A stretch of 6,477 nt of DNA from positions 1 to 6,477 of the forward strand of contig CAMOMM010000057.1 of the NCBI GenBank assembly GCA_946619805.1. Direction: 5' to 3'. Source of the DNA: an uncultured Bacillota bacterium. GTDB lineage: Bacteria; Bacillota_I; Bacilli_A; Erysipelotrichales; Erysipelotrichaceae. Positions 1 to 5,596 of this stretch are shown here, piece after piece. Positions within the stretch are counted from its first letter, which is position 1. Every line of letters begins with the position of its first letter. The position numbers and the translations under genes are program-made. The notes under the pieces are model-generated. The model was not told the DNA's origin, ran no database searches, and saw only the letters and a list, made by a program, of their open reading frames with translations.

Positions 1-1170
1 TGCCCGTTCTCTGTTATAGGTGTTGGTGGCTTTTCTGATGCCGCTGGTATCAGCACTGCCGGCTATCACTGCCTGGCGGTCCTGCTCATATCCCTGGTGG
101 GTGGACTTATAGGCTTCCATGTACTGTTCGCCGATCTCATCAAGGGCTTTCTGATAGTCGTCAGAATAATCGAACTTGTTGTCAACATATATGAAGGCAC
201 CTTCAATGTGGTTTACTGAGGTGATCTTGTATTCATCGCCTTCCCGTCTGAAATAGAAGTCTGTTTCAATGCCATGCTGTCTGGACTGGGTTGAACCCAG
301 GAAATGGAAATTGTAATAACCATCTTCCAGAACCACGACTTCAATGGCACCTGTCTCAGAAACTGAAGTTGACGAAATGGTCAGATCATAGTGGCAGTCG
401 TCAAGAGTGAGATCATTGCGGCTGTTGCGGCGCCGGGCAACCGTGAGTTCCAGCCCCTTGGTAAAGCGGGCAGCGTTTTCCGGATAATCGGAATGGAACA
501 GTTCAGAAGTATCGATTGGTTCCAGATATTTTAAGGAACGGTAATAAGCGTTAAACAGACTGACGATCTTGTCCTTCATGCCGTCTGATATCCCGGCATC
601 ATCTGTTACATTGCCCACGTAGCTGAAATCATCTTCCTGAACATTGACCATGCGGATGATGGTTGATTCATTTTTGCTGGAGTCAGTGGAGGTATAGATG
701 ACCTGATACATTCCCGGCTTGGTAAAATCAACCTTGCCGGAGATCTTTACTGCTGAGGAAATATCGCCGTCATAGTTATCGGTTACGGTGACACCGGCTT
801 CCTGATAGACACCGTTGACCGGCAGCAGAACGTACTGACGGCCGTTGAGTGTCATTTCAGGTGCCGTGGTATCTACAACACGGACCGTACGAGTAAAACT
901 CTGCAGGAAAGAAGAGTACTTGAGAGTATACTTACCCAGAGTGTGAGTGTCAACTGATCCCTTTGGAGTTATCGGCTTTTTGCCGAAGCGGCTGACGGCT
1001 CCCGGGTCAGTGAATTCCGAGTGGACTTCTATGGTCATTTTTCTGTCACCTTCCATGACGACAAAAACAGGGACTGTTTTCAGCAGAATAAACAATGCCA
1101 GAAAACCCAGCACACCGAATACAGTATATATAAACCATTTCTTATACTTTCTTTTTTTCTTCTTTGCCAT
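1..1170 (-). CDS. Membrane-anchored surface protein with Ig-like modules, probable amidase_6-type protein (3' end outside window)
   Basis: The frame is open for 390 codons from the ATG at 1170 to the window edge, so the C-terminus is missing. A GGAG ribosome binding site (1184-1181) lies 10 bases upstream of this ATG. Residues 1-12 are very lysine-rich (MAKKKKRKYKKW), followed by one hydrophobic segment (about 13-38) with no signal-peptidase site that I can see, suggesting a type II anchor with the rest outside the cell. Residues about 38-100 and 101-178 look like two DUF5011/HYR-like Ig modules; the second has the typical DTTAPEM entry, a VTDNYDGDIS motif (128-138) and a KPGMYQVIYTSTDSSKN strand pair (151-167). 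Residues about 195-330 resemble the NTF2-like region found ahead of amidase_6 domains in Bacillota. The last visible residues, YNRERA (385-390), match the usual opening of that domain. The role is inferred as cell-wall or peptide amide hydrolysis; the catalytic Cys/His are not in the window. It could instead be a non-enzymatic surface protein. It is transcribed divergently from the HD-domain gene. Confidence 0.8.
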   Translation of the reverse strand, partial: MAKKKKRKYKKWFIYTVFGVLGFLALFILLKTVPVFVVMEGDRKMTIEVHSEFTDPGAVSRFGKKPITPKGSVDTHTLGKYTLKYSSFLQSFTRTVRVVDTTAPEMTLNGRQYVLLPVNGVYQEAGVTVTDNYDGDISSAVKISGKVDFTKPGMYQVIYTSTDSSKNESTIIRMVNVQEDDFSYVGNVTDDAGISDGMKDKIVSLFNAYYRSLKYLEPIDTSELFHSDYPENAARFTKGLELTVARRRNSRNDLTLDDCHYDLTISSTSVSETGAIEVVVLEDGYYNFHFLGSTQSRQHGIETDFYFRREGDEYKITSVNHIEGAFIYVDNKFDYSDDYQKALDEIGEQYMEAYKSTHQGYEQDRQAVIAGSADTSGIRKATNTYNRERA

Positions 1171-1190
1171 ATTACAATATCTCCGCCATC

Positions 1191-1196
1191 ATTATA
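1191..1196 (-). promoter_or_regulatory. Possible -10 element for the minus-strand surface protein
   Basis: A perfect TATAAT hexamer reads on the minus strand 21 bases upstream of the ATG at 1170. The hexamer 17 bases further upstream (TTTCCT) is a poor -35, and the predicted transcript would begin almost at the ribosome binding site. This is a weak call; the true promoter may lie further upstream in the AT-rich divergent region. Confidence 0.25.
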
Positions 1197-1259
1197 CGAT
1201 ATTATTGAAAAAAAGGAAAAATGACACTTCATTATCAGGAATATCATAAAGGTCATGTA

Positions 1260-1268
1260 TGGTATATT
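1260..1268 (+). promoter_or_regulatory. Possible extended -10 promoter for the HD-domain/CmpB pair
   Basis: TGGTATATT fits the extended -10 pattern TGnTATAAT with one mismatch. Transcription would start near 1275, leaving a leader of about 41 bases that contains the AGAGGA ribosome binding site (1300-1305). No good -35 is visible, which is tolerable for an extended -10. TAGAAT at 1283-1288 is an alternative -10, also without a -35. The rest of the 145-base divergent gap (1171-1315) is AT-rich and shows nothing else I can name. Confidence 0.35.
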
Positions 1269-1315
1269 TGGCTGTAAAAGTATAGAATAACATCATAAAA
1301 GAGGAAAAGTCAGTC

Positions 1316-1786
1316 ATGGTAAAATTAAGCGGCAGTGAGGAACTCAGATTCAGGCAGCTGGCTGAAAGCATTATCTTTCATCCGGAATATCAGAAGATGA
1401 AGAAGCTGAGAGCTCATGGAAAAAAGACGGTATTTGAACACAGCATGGATGTAGCCAGGCTCTCCTTCAAGTGGAACCGTTCCCTGAAGCTGAACATTGA
1501 CGAAAAGGAACTGATAACTGGTGCTCTGCTGCATGATTTCTATCTCTATGACTGGCATAAGGCGCACATCAATGTTCCTCTTTTCAAAATGCATGGATTT
1601 ACCCATCCGTTTACAGCCTGTAATAATGCGGTCAGGATTTTCGGGATAAACGAGAGAACACAGAACATCATCAGAAGCCACATGTGGCCACTGACATTGA
1701 GGACGGTACCTTCAAATAAAGCGGCATGGCTGGTGTGCATGTGTGATAAGGCGGTTGCCACGATGGAGACGGTTAAGAGAATATGA
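1316..1786 (+). CDS. HD-domain phosphohydrolase-like protein, 156 aa
   Basis: This is a small soluble protein that is essentially one HD domain. The metal-ligand pattern is complete: H42 in FEHSMDVA, the H73-D74 doublet in ALLHDFYLYDWH, H97 in GFTHP, H122 in IIRSHMWPL and D144 in CMCDKAVA. HD proteins of this layout are metal-dependent phosphohydrolases acting on nucleotides or phosphoesters; the substrate cannot be read from the sequence. There is no signal peptide or membrane segment, so it should be cytoplasmic. The ATG at 1316 is preceded 10 bases upstream by AGAGGA (1300-1305), and no upstream start is better placed. Its TGA stop overlaps the ATG of the next gene (ATGA, 1783-1786), so the two are very likely co-translated. 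The extra histidines (H97, H122) are compatible with a two-metal site, but that is inference. Confidence 0.88.
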   Translation: MVKLSGSEELRFRQLAESIIFHPEYQKMKKLRAHGKKTVFEHSMDVARLSFKWNRSLKLNIDEKELITGALLHDFYLYDWHKAHINVPLFKMHGFTHPFTACNNAVRIFGINERTQNIIRSHMWPLTLRTVPSNKAAWLVCMCDKAVATMETVKRI

Positions 1787-2409
1787 TATCCAGACTGTTT
1801 GTTTACTTTATCATTACGGCATTCATCGGATACATATACGAATGTGTTGCCATGACTGTGTGGAGTGGAAGATGGGATAACCGCGGCTTCATGTTCGGGC
1901 TGGTGATACCTATTTATGGCGTAGGATGTCTGCTTGGCTTCCTTTTCTTCGGAAACATAATTAAGGAATATACCATCTGGCAGGTCTTTCTGGCCGGCTT
2001 TCTGGGTTCAGCCGTTCTGGAATACCCGACTTCACTGATCATGGAAAAGATCTTCCATACCCGCTGGTGGGACTATTCAGTAGGCCCATGGAATATTGAA
2101 GGCAGAGTGTCATTACTTTCATCACTTGGTTTCGGACTGGGTGCTGTCATCATTGTCTATGTCATTAATCCGCTTCTGGTACCATTGGTATGGAGCCTTG
2201 AAGAAGGCTTTGTAACAACGGCAGCCATCATTCTGGCTGTATTGTTCTGGGGTGATTTTGCGGCATCAGCGTATTGTTCCGCCAGGCATATTGAACCTGC
2301 TTTCTATGGCAGCATCAATAAATCTCTCCTTTCTCTTTCAGAAAGGATAAATCCCCAACACCACAGTCTCTATAAATACCTGAAGAAAAAGACTGGTCTG
2401 TTCAAATAA
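1783..2409 (+). CDS. CmpB-family membrane protein ('putative ABC transporter permease'), 208 aa
   Basis: This is an integral membrane protein with about five hydrophobic segments (residues about 4-22, 37-57, 66-84, 108-135, 143-163) and a basic, polar C-terminal tail (about 165-208). It has the conserved features of the Pfam ABC_trans_CmpB family: E20 at the end of helix 1, NRGFMFG (33-39), PIYG (43-46), LEYPTS (79-84), the WWDYS motif (95-99) and GR (107-108) before the fourth helix. The family is named as an ABC transporter component, but no ATPase or substrate-binding gene is present here and the name should not be taken as a function. The start is the ATG at 1783, inside the stop of the HD gene; no separate strong ribosome binding site is evident, which fits translational coupling. 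No clear terminator follows it before the ptsH promoter. Confidence 0.85.
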   Translation: MISRLFVYFIITAFIGYIYECVAMTVWSGRWDNRGFMFGLVIPIYGVGCLLGFLFFGNIIKEYTIWQVFLAGFLGSAVLEYPTSLIMEKIFHTRWWDYSVGPWNIEGRVSLLSSLGFGLGAVIIVYVINPLLVPLVWSLEEGFVTTAAIILAVLFWGDFAASAYCSARHIEPAFYGSINKSLLSLSERINPQHHSLYKYLKKKTGLFK

Positions 2410-2444
2410 TTCAGACATGACGCAGAAATATGTGAAATATAATA

Positions 2445-2457
2445 ATTTTGTCAAAAT
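2445..2457. repeat. 13-base palindrome directly upstream of the ptsH -35 box
   Basis: ATTTTG-T-CAAAAT is a perfect 6-base inverted repeat around one central base. It ends one base before the -35 hexamer at 2459, where an operator or an RNA polymerase alpha-subunit contact site would lie. It is followed by no T-run and is too short to be a terminator of the upstream gene. In AT-rich DNA such a palindrome can arise by chance. Confidence 0.35.
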
Positions 2458-2458
2458 G

Positions 2459-2474
2459 TTGAAAACCCTTACAT
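2459..2474. promoter_or_regulatory. Candidate CcpA-binding cre site overlapping the ptsH -35 box
   Basis: TTGAAAACCCTTACAT matches the Bacillota cre consensus WTGNNARCGNWWWCAW at every specified position except the G of the central CG, where it has C. It covers the whole -35 box, where CcpA binding would be expected to repress. The central CG is normally the most conserved part, so the mismatch matters. No ccpA gene is in the window. Confidence 0.45.
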
Positions 2475-2487
2475 TTAACTGTATTAT
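2459..2487 (+). promoter_or_regulatory. Sigma-A-type promoter of ptsH
   Basis: TTGAAA (2459-2464) and TATTAT (2482-2487) are each one base from consensus and are separated by exactly 17 bases. The predicted start is A2494, giving a 28-base leader that carries the AGGAGG ribosome binding site. An AT-rich stretch (about 2434-2449) sits where an UP element would be. This is the best promoter in the window and fits the high expression expected of HPr. Confidence 0.75.
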
Positions 2488-2521
2488 TAATTTAGAAAGT
2501 TTGTATAGGAGGTAATTTATC

Positions 2522-2788
2522 ATGCAAGAAGTTAAAGTTGTAGTTGTTGACCCTGTAGGTTTACATGCACGTCCTGCTACAGTAGCAGTAAACGCAGCCA
2601 GCAAGTGCAAGTGCAAAGTAAGCGTTTCATTCAAGGGAAAGACTGTTGATATGAAGTCAATCATGGGCGTTATGTCATTAGGCATTCCAACACAGTCAGA
2701 AATTACTCTTACTTGTGACGGTGAAGAAGAAGAAAAGGCTTTAGAAACCATCATTGAAACTCTGAGAGCTCAGAAGGTAATCGAGTAA
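2522..2788 (+). CDS. ptsH: HPr phosphocarrier protein of the PTS, 88 aa
   Basis: HPr accepts phosphate from PEP through Enzyme I and passes it to sugar-specific EIIA domains in the cytoplasm. The active-site motif GLHARPAT places the phosphoryl acceptor at H15 with R17 beside it. The second, regulatory site is present as S46 in MKSIMGVMSLGI (44-55), the pattern recognised by HPr kinase/phosphorylase in Bacillota, where HPr-Ser-P acts as CcpA co-repressor. The length is normal for the family. A perfect AGGAGG (2507-2512) lies 9 bases before the ATG. The gene has its own strong promoter with a candidate cre site and is followed at once by an intrinsic terminator, so its main transcript is probably monocistronic. 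Enzyme I (ptsI), the common partner in many Bacillota, is not adjacent; a phosphohexomutase gene follows instead. Confidence 0.97.
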   Translation: MQEVKVVVVDPVGLHARPATVAVNAASKCKCKVSVSFKGKTVDMKSIMGVMSLGIPTQSEITLTCDGEEEEKALETIIETLRAQKVIE

Positions 2789-2796
2789 CAAAGCAG

Positions 2797-2824
2797 GGAA
2801 GAGTTACACTCTTCCTTTTCTTAT
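2797..2824 (+). terminator. Intrinsic terminator after ptsH
   Basis: GGAAGAGT (2797-2804) and ACTCTTCC (2808-2815) form a perfect 8-base stem with a 3-base loop. It can be extended at the base by a G-U and an A-U pair, and is followed by the T-rich tract TTTTCTTAT (2816-2824). The stem is only moderately GC-rich and the T-tract is interrupted by a C, so partial read-through into the mutase gene is plausible. Confidence 0.8.
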
Positions 2825-2843
2825 ACTGAAGAAAGGGATAAAT

Positions 2844-4529
2844 ATGATACAGGAAAAGTATGAACAGTGGTTAAATCATCCGGCAATGGATGCAGACCTG
2901 AAAGAAGAATTAGCTAACATGACACCGGAACAGAAGCATGACGCTTTCTATACCGATGCTGAATTTGGAACAGCCGGTATGAGAGGCCTGCTTGGTGCCG
3001 GTACCAACAGACTTAATGTCTACACCATCAGAAAGGCAACAACGGGATTTGCGAAATATCTCAATAAAATCGCAGAACATCCGACAGTAGCCATCAGCTA
3101 TGACAACAGATTCAAATCAACCGATTTCTCAGTAGAGAGTGCCAAGGTACTGGCTGCTTATGGAATTGAAAGCTATGTCTTTGAATCATTGAGATCAACA
3201 CCTGAACTGTCCTATGCCGTAAGATATCTCAACTGCACCGGCGGTATCATGGTAACTGCTTCACACAACCCTAAGGAATACAATGGCTATAAGGTTTATG
3301 ATTCAACCGGCTGTCAGATGATTCCGGAAATGGTACAGGGTGTCATTGATGAAATCAAGGCACTTGGTGATGAGCTGATCGATTCACCTGTACTGACGAA
3401 AGAACAGGAAGCTCTGATCCACAGGATCGGTGCTGATGTCGATGAACCTTATATCAGGGAAGTCATGGGAATTGCCCTCAATCCTGATCTGGACAAGAGA
3501 GATTTCAAGGTCGTCTATACACCTCAGCACGGTACATCCATCATGTCATTGAGACCTCTGTTTGAAAGAATGGGCTATGATGTAACATATGTTGAAGAAC
3601 AGTGTACATTTGACCCTGCCTTCGGAGCAACCAAGATCCCTAACCCTGAGGATCCAAGAGCTTATGAGCTGGCTATTGAATATGGCGAAAAAGTCGGTGC
3701 CGACATTGCCATTTCAACTGACCCTGACGGTGACAGGCTTGGTGTTGTTGTCAACCAGAACGGCAAGTGGATCTTAATGACCGGTAACCAGACTGGTGCC
3801 GTATTACTGGAATATGTATATTCCCAGATGAAGGAAAAGGGATTGATGCCTGCTCATCCGGTAATGTTCAATACAGTTGTTACCAGTGACCTCGGTGAAG
3901 CAGTAGCCAGGAACTACGGTGTTGAAACCGAAAAGACCCTGACCGGCTTCAAGTACATCGGTTCCAAGATCCACCGTTATGAACAGACCGGCGAAAAGGA
4001 CTTCGTCTTCGGTTATGAGGAAAGCTATGGCTATCTGGTAAAGCCGTTTGTCAGAGACAAGGATGCCAACCAGTCAACAGTTCTGATCTGCGAAGCAGCC
4101 AACTTCTATAAGAAGCAGGGCAAGACACTGGTTGATGTTCTGGATGAATTATATGACAAGTACGGTACATATGATGAATCACAGCAGTCAATCTCCTTAC
4201 CTGGTGAAGAAGGCAAGCTGAAGATCCAGGCAATGTTAAAGAACCTGAGAGAAAACGTTCCGGCTGATGTAGCTGGCTGCAAGGTTGTCAGATGGGAAGA
4301 CTTCAAGACAGCCAAGCGGTATGAAAACGGAAAGGAAGAAGACATCGTCGGATTCGACAGAAGCGATGTTCTGAAATACTTCCTGGCTGATGGGTCATGG
4401 ATCGCAGTCAGACCAAGCGGTACTGAACCTAAGTGCAAGATCTACTATTGCATCAAGGGTGCCAACAAGGCAGATGTAGCAGAAAAGAGAAAGAACTACT
4501 ACGCTGCCATGGCAGAATTAACCAAGTAA
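2844..4529 (+). CDS. pgcA: Phosphoglucomutase/phosphomannomutase (alpha-D-phosphohexomutase), 561 aa
   Basis: This enzyme interconverts glucose-6-phosphate and glucose-1-phosphate (often also mannose phosphates) through a phosphoserine intermediate in the cytoplasm. It supplies precursors of UDP-glucose, glycolipid anchors and polysaccharides. All four domain signatures are present in order: the catalytic serine S140 in MVTASHNPKEYNGYKVY, the Mg-binding loop DPDGDR (293-298), the sugar-binding loop FGYEES (389-394) and the C-terminal phosphate-binding loop RPSGTEPK (523-530). The N-terminal FGTAGMRG (41-48) is also typical. The length agrees with PgcA-type mutases of Bacillota and is longer than the shorter ManB or GlmM types; glucosamine mutase (GlmM) is unlikely on size and motif form. 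The start is supported by GAAAGGG (2831-2837), 6 bases upstream of the ATG. It lies 55 bases after ptsH, beyond a terminator, with no convincing promoter in the gap. A terminator follows the stop. Confidence 0.95.
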   Translation: MIQEKYEQWLNHPAMDADLKEELANMTPEQKHDAFYTDAEFGTAGMRGLLGAGTNRLNVYTIRKATTGFAKYLNKIAEHPTVAISYDNRFKSTDFSVESAKVLAAYGIESYVFESLRSTPELSYAVRYLNCTGGIMVTASHNPKEYNGYKVYDSTGCQMIPEMVQGVIDEIKALGDELIDSPVLTKEQEALIHRIGADVDEPYIREVMGIALNPDLDKRDFKVVYTPQHGTSIMSLRPLFERMGYDVTYVEEQCTFDPAFGATKIPNPEDPRAYELAIEYGEKVGADIAISTDPDGDRLGVVVNQNGKWILMTGNQTGAVLLEYVYSQMKEKGLMPAHPVMFNTVVTSDLGEAVARNYGVETEKTLTGFKYIGSKIHRYEQTGEKDFVFGYEESYGYLVKPFVRDKDANQSTVLICEAANFYKKQGKTLVDVLDELYDKYGTYDESQQSISLPGEEGKLKIQAMLKNLRENVPADVAGCKVVRWEDFKTAKRYENGKEEDIVGFDRSDVLKYFLADGSWIAVRPSGTEPKCKIYYCIKGANKADVAEKRKNYYAAMAELTK

Positions 4530-4533
4530 CATG

Positions 4534-4571
4534 AAAAGGGCTGTATCTTCTGTTTATGAAGAATACAGCTC
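4534..4571 (-). terminator. Same hairpin acting as terminator for the convergent protease gene
   Basis: Read on the minus strand, the same stem is followed by TTTT (complement of 4534-4537) and lies about 40 bases after the protease stop. A four-T tract is weak, so function in this direction is less certain. No other terminator is visible between the two convergent genes. Confidence 0.45.
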
Positions 4572-4577
4572 TTTTTT
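4538..4577 (+). terminator. Intrinsic terminator after the phosphohexomutase gene
   Basis: GGGCTGTATCTTC (4538-4550) pairs with GAAGAATACAGCTC (4558-4571) over 13 base pairs with one bulged A and one G-U pair, around a 7-base loop. Six T residues (4572-4577) follow directly. The hairpin begins 8 bases after the mutase stop codon. Confidence 0.88.
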
Positions 4578-4611
4578 ATGTCTTCAGATCTTAATCACAT
4601 CTCGCATGGTG

Positions 4612-5580
4612 TCATCTGTCTGTGCTGTTCTGCTGTGTCAACTGCGTTTTCTGAATGGCTTTCTCTTCCGCTTCAGCCCAGACGTCGTTGCGCTCGGATT
4701 TGTTTCTGTTAAGAAAGATGATCACTGCCGCAATGGTAAATAACATCAGGGTGGCTCCAATGCTTCCCTCTACACCGAAGCTGACATTATAGAACAGCCC
4801 GTTGCGGGCAGAAGCAGCTTCCAGAGCGAAGATGGAGTATTCAGAAACAATACCGCTGTTAGGCAGGCCGAAGATGATGTTCTGGGTATAGTTCCAGGCT
4901 GCATGGAAGGCCATGGCACCCCAGAGATTATCGTAGTAATAGACCATCAGGGAAAAGACCAGCCCTACCCGGAAGATCTGCCGCCCGGCCATGAAAGTAA
5001 AGCCCGGATTGCTTCGGTGCATTAAGGAAAATACCAGTGAGTTGACCAGTATGGCCACCAGCGGGCTGCGATAGCGGCGGCGCAGTTTCTGGTAAAGGTA
5101 GAAACGTCCGGTAATTTCCTCAGCTCCGGACTGAATGAAGACTGAAATGGCAAAGACAGCCAGTACGACAAAGTCAAAACCGCTGAAGGAAAGCTTGATG
5201 TCACCGGCCAGCCAGGACATTAAGATGGCAAAGCCGTTTGCGCCAAAACCCAGCAGCAGGCCTACCAGAAAACCTTTGAAACGGAAATGGAATCCTTTCA
5301 GCATTGGGCGGTTTGCCGGCGCCAGGGTGACAACCAGTAAGGTAACTATCCAGATACCGATAAATACCAGATAATTGTTCAGAAATTCCAGCATGCTTTC
5401 ACTGTATACCACGGATGATAGCAGTTCGATTATTGCCGGAATCTTCAGAAGGATGGAGCTGATAAGCGATCCGCCCAAAACAACCATCATCATCTGTAAT
5501 ACGGCAATCGGAAAAAAGTCCGTGATCTTACGGCATTCACGCAGGAATTTTGTTTTAAAAGTGTTAATGAATTCTTTCAT
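4612..5580 (-). CDS. CPBP-family intramembrane metalloprotease homologue, 322 aa
   Basis: This is a multi-pass membrane protein with about seven hydrophobic segments (residues about 22-46, 66-88, 100-124, 134-152, 173-187, 203-216, 268-291) and a polar, charged C-terminal tail (about 292-322). The CPBP/Abi (Rce1-like) motifs are all present: E154-E155 with R159 in GAEEITGRFYLYQ, the F184xxxH188 motif in VFSLMHRSNPG, and the H226xxxN230 motif in AMAFHAAWNYTQ. The residues around R159 depart from the common EExxFRG form (here EEITGRF), but the charged residues are kept. Proteins of this family are membrane-embedded peptidases or catalytically uncertain homologues; the substrate cannot be deduced and no bacteriocin or peptide gene is nearby. 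AGAAAGGA (5594-5587) lies 6 bases upstream of the ATG. The gene follows the dehydrogenase by 16 bases on the same strand, so the two are probably co-transcribed. Confidence 0.87.
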   Translation of the reverse strand: MKEFINTFKTKFLRECRKITDFFPIAVLQMMMVVLGGSLISSILLKIPAIIELLSSVVYSESMLEFLNNYLVFIGIWIVTLLVVTLAPANRPMLKGFHFRFKGFLVGLLLGFGANGFAILMSWLAGDIKLSFSGFDFVVLAVFAISVFIQSGAEEITGRFYLYQKLRRRYRSPLVAILVNSLVFSLMHRSNPGFTFMAGRQIFRVGLVFSLMVYYYDNLWGAMAFHAAWNYTQNIIFGLPNSGIVSEYSIFALEAASARNGLFYNVSFGVEGSIGATLMLFTIAAVIIFLNRNKSERNDVWAEAEEKAIQKTQLTQQNSTDR

Positions 5581-5596
5581 ATGAAATCCTTTCTGA

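Noticed and set aside
947..1249. 100-codon and 67-codon plus-strand open frames
   Set aside because: They are antisense to the start of the surface-protein gene, whose frame has coherent domains, and the predicted products are low-complexity with no family features.
1221..1256. ATGAC/GTCAT inverted repeat in the divergent gap as an operator
   Set aside because: The arms are only 5 bases with a 26-base separation, which is expected by chance.
1783..2409. Literal reading of the CmpB-family gene as part of an ABC transporter
   Set aside because: No ATPase, substrate-binding protein or second permease is present around it; only the family name points that way.
2396..2416. GTCTG/CAGAC inverted repeat spanning the stop of the CmpB gene as a terminator
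   Set aside because: The stem is only 5 bases, the loop is long, and no T-tract follows.
2338..2754. 138-codon minus-strand open frame covering ptsH and its promoter
   Set aside because: It runs antisense to ptsH, an unambiguous gene, and crosses its control region; there is no supporting motif or binding site.
2822..2827. TATACT as a -10 box for the mutase gene
   Set aside because: There is no -35 at the right distance, it overlaps the terminator T-tract, and the transcript would start within the ribosome binding site.
4531..4743. 70-codon plus-strand open frame after the mutase gene
   Set aside because: Its ATG lies in the terminator hairpin, it runs antisense to the end of the CPBP gene, and its product resembles no protein family I know.
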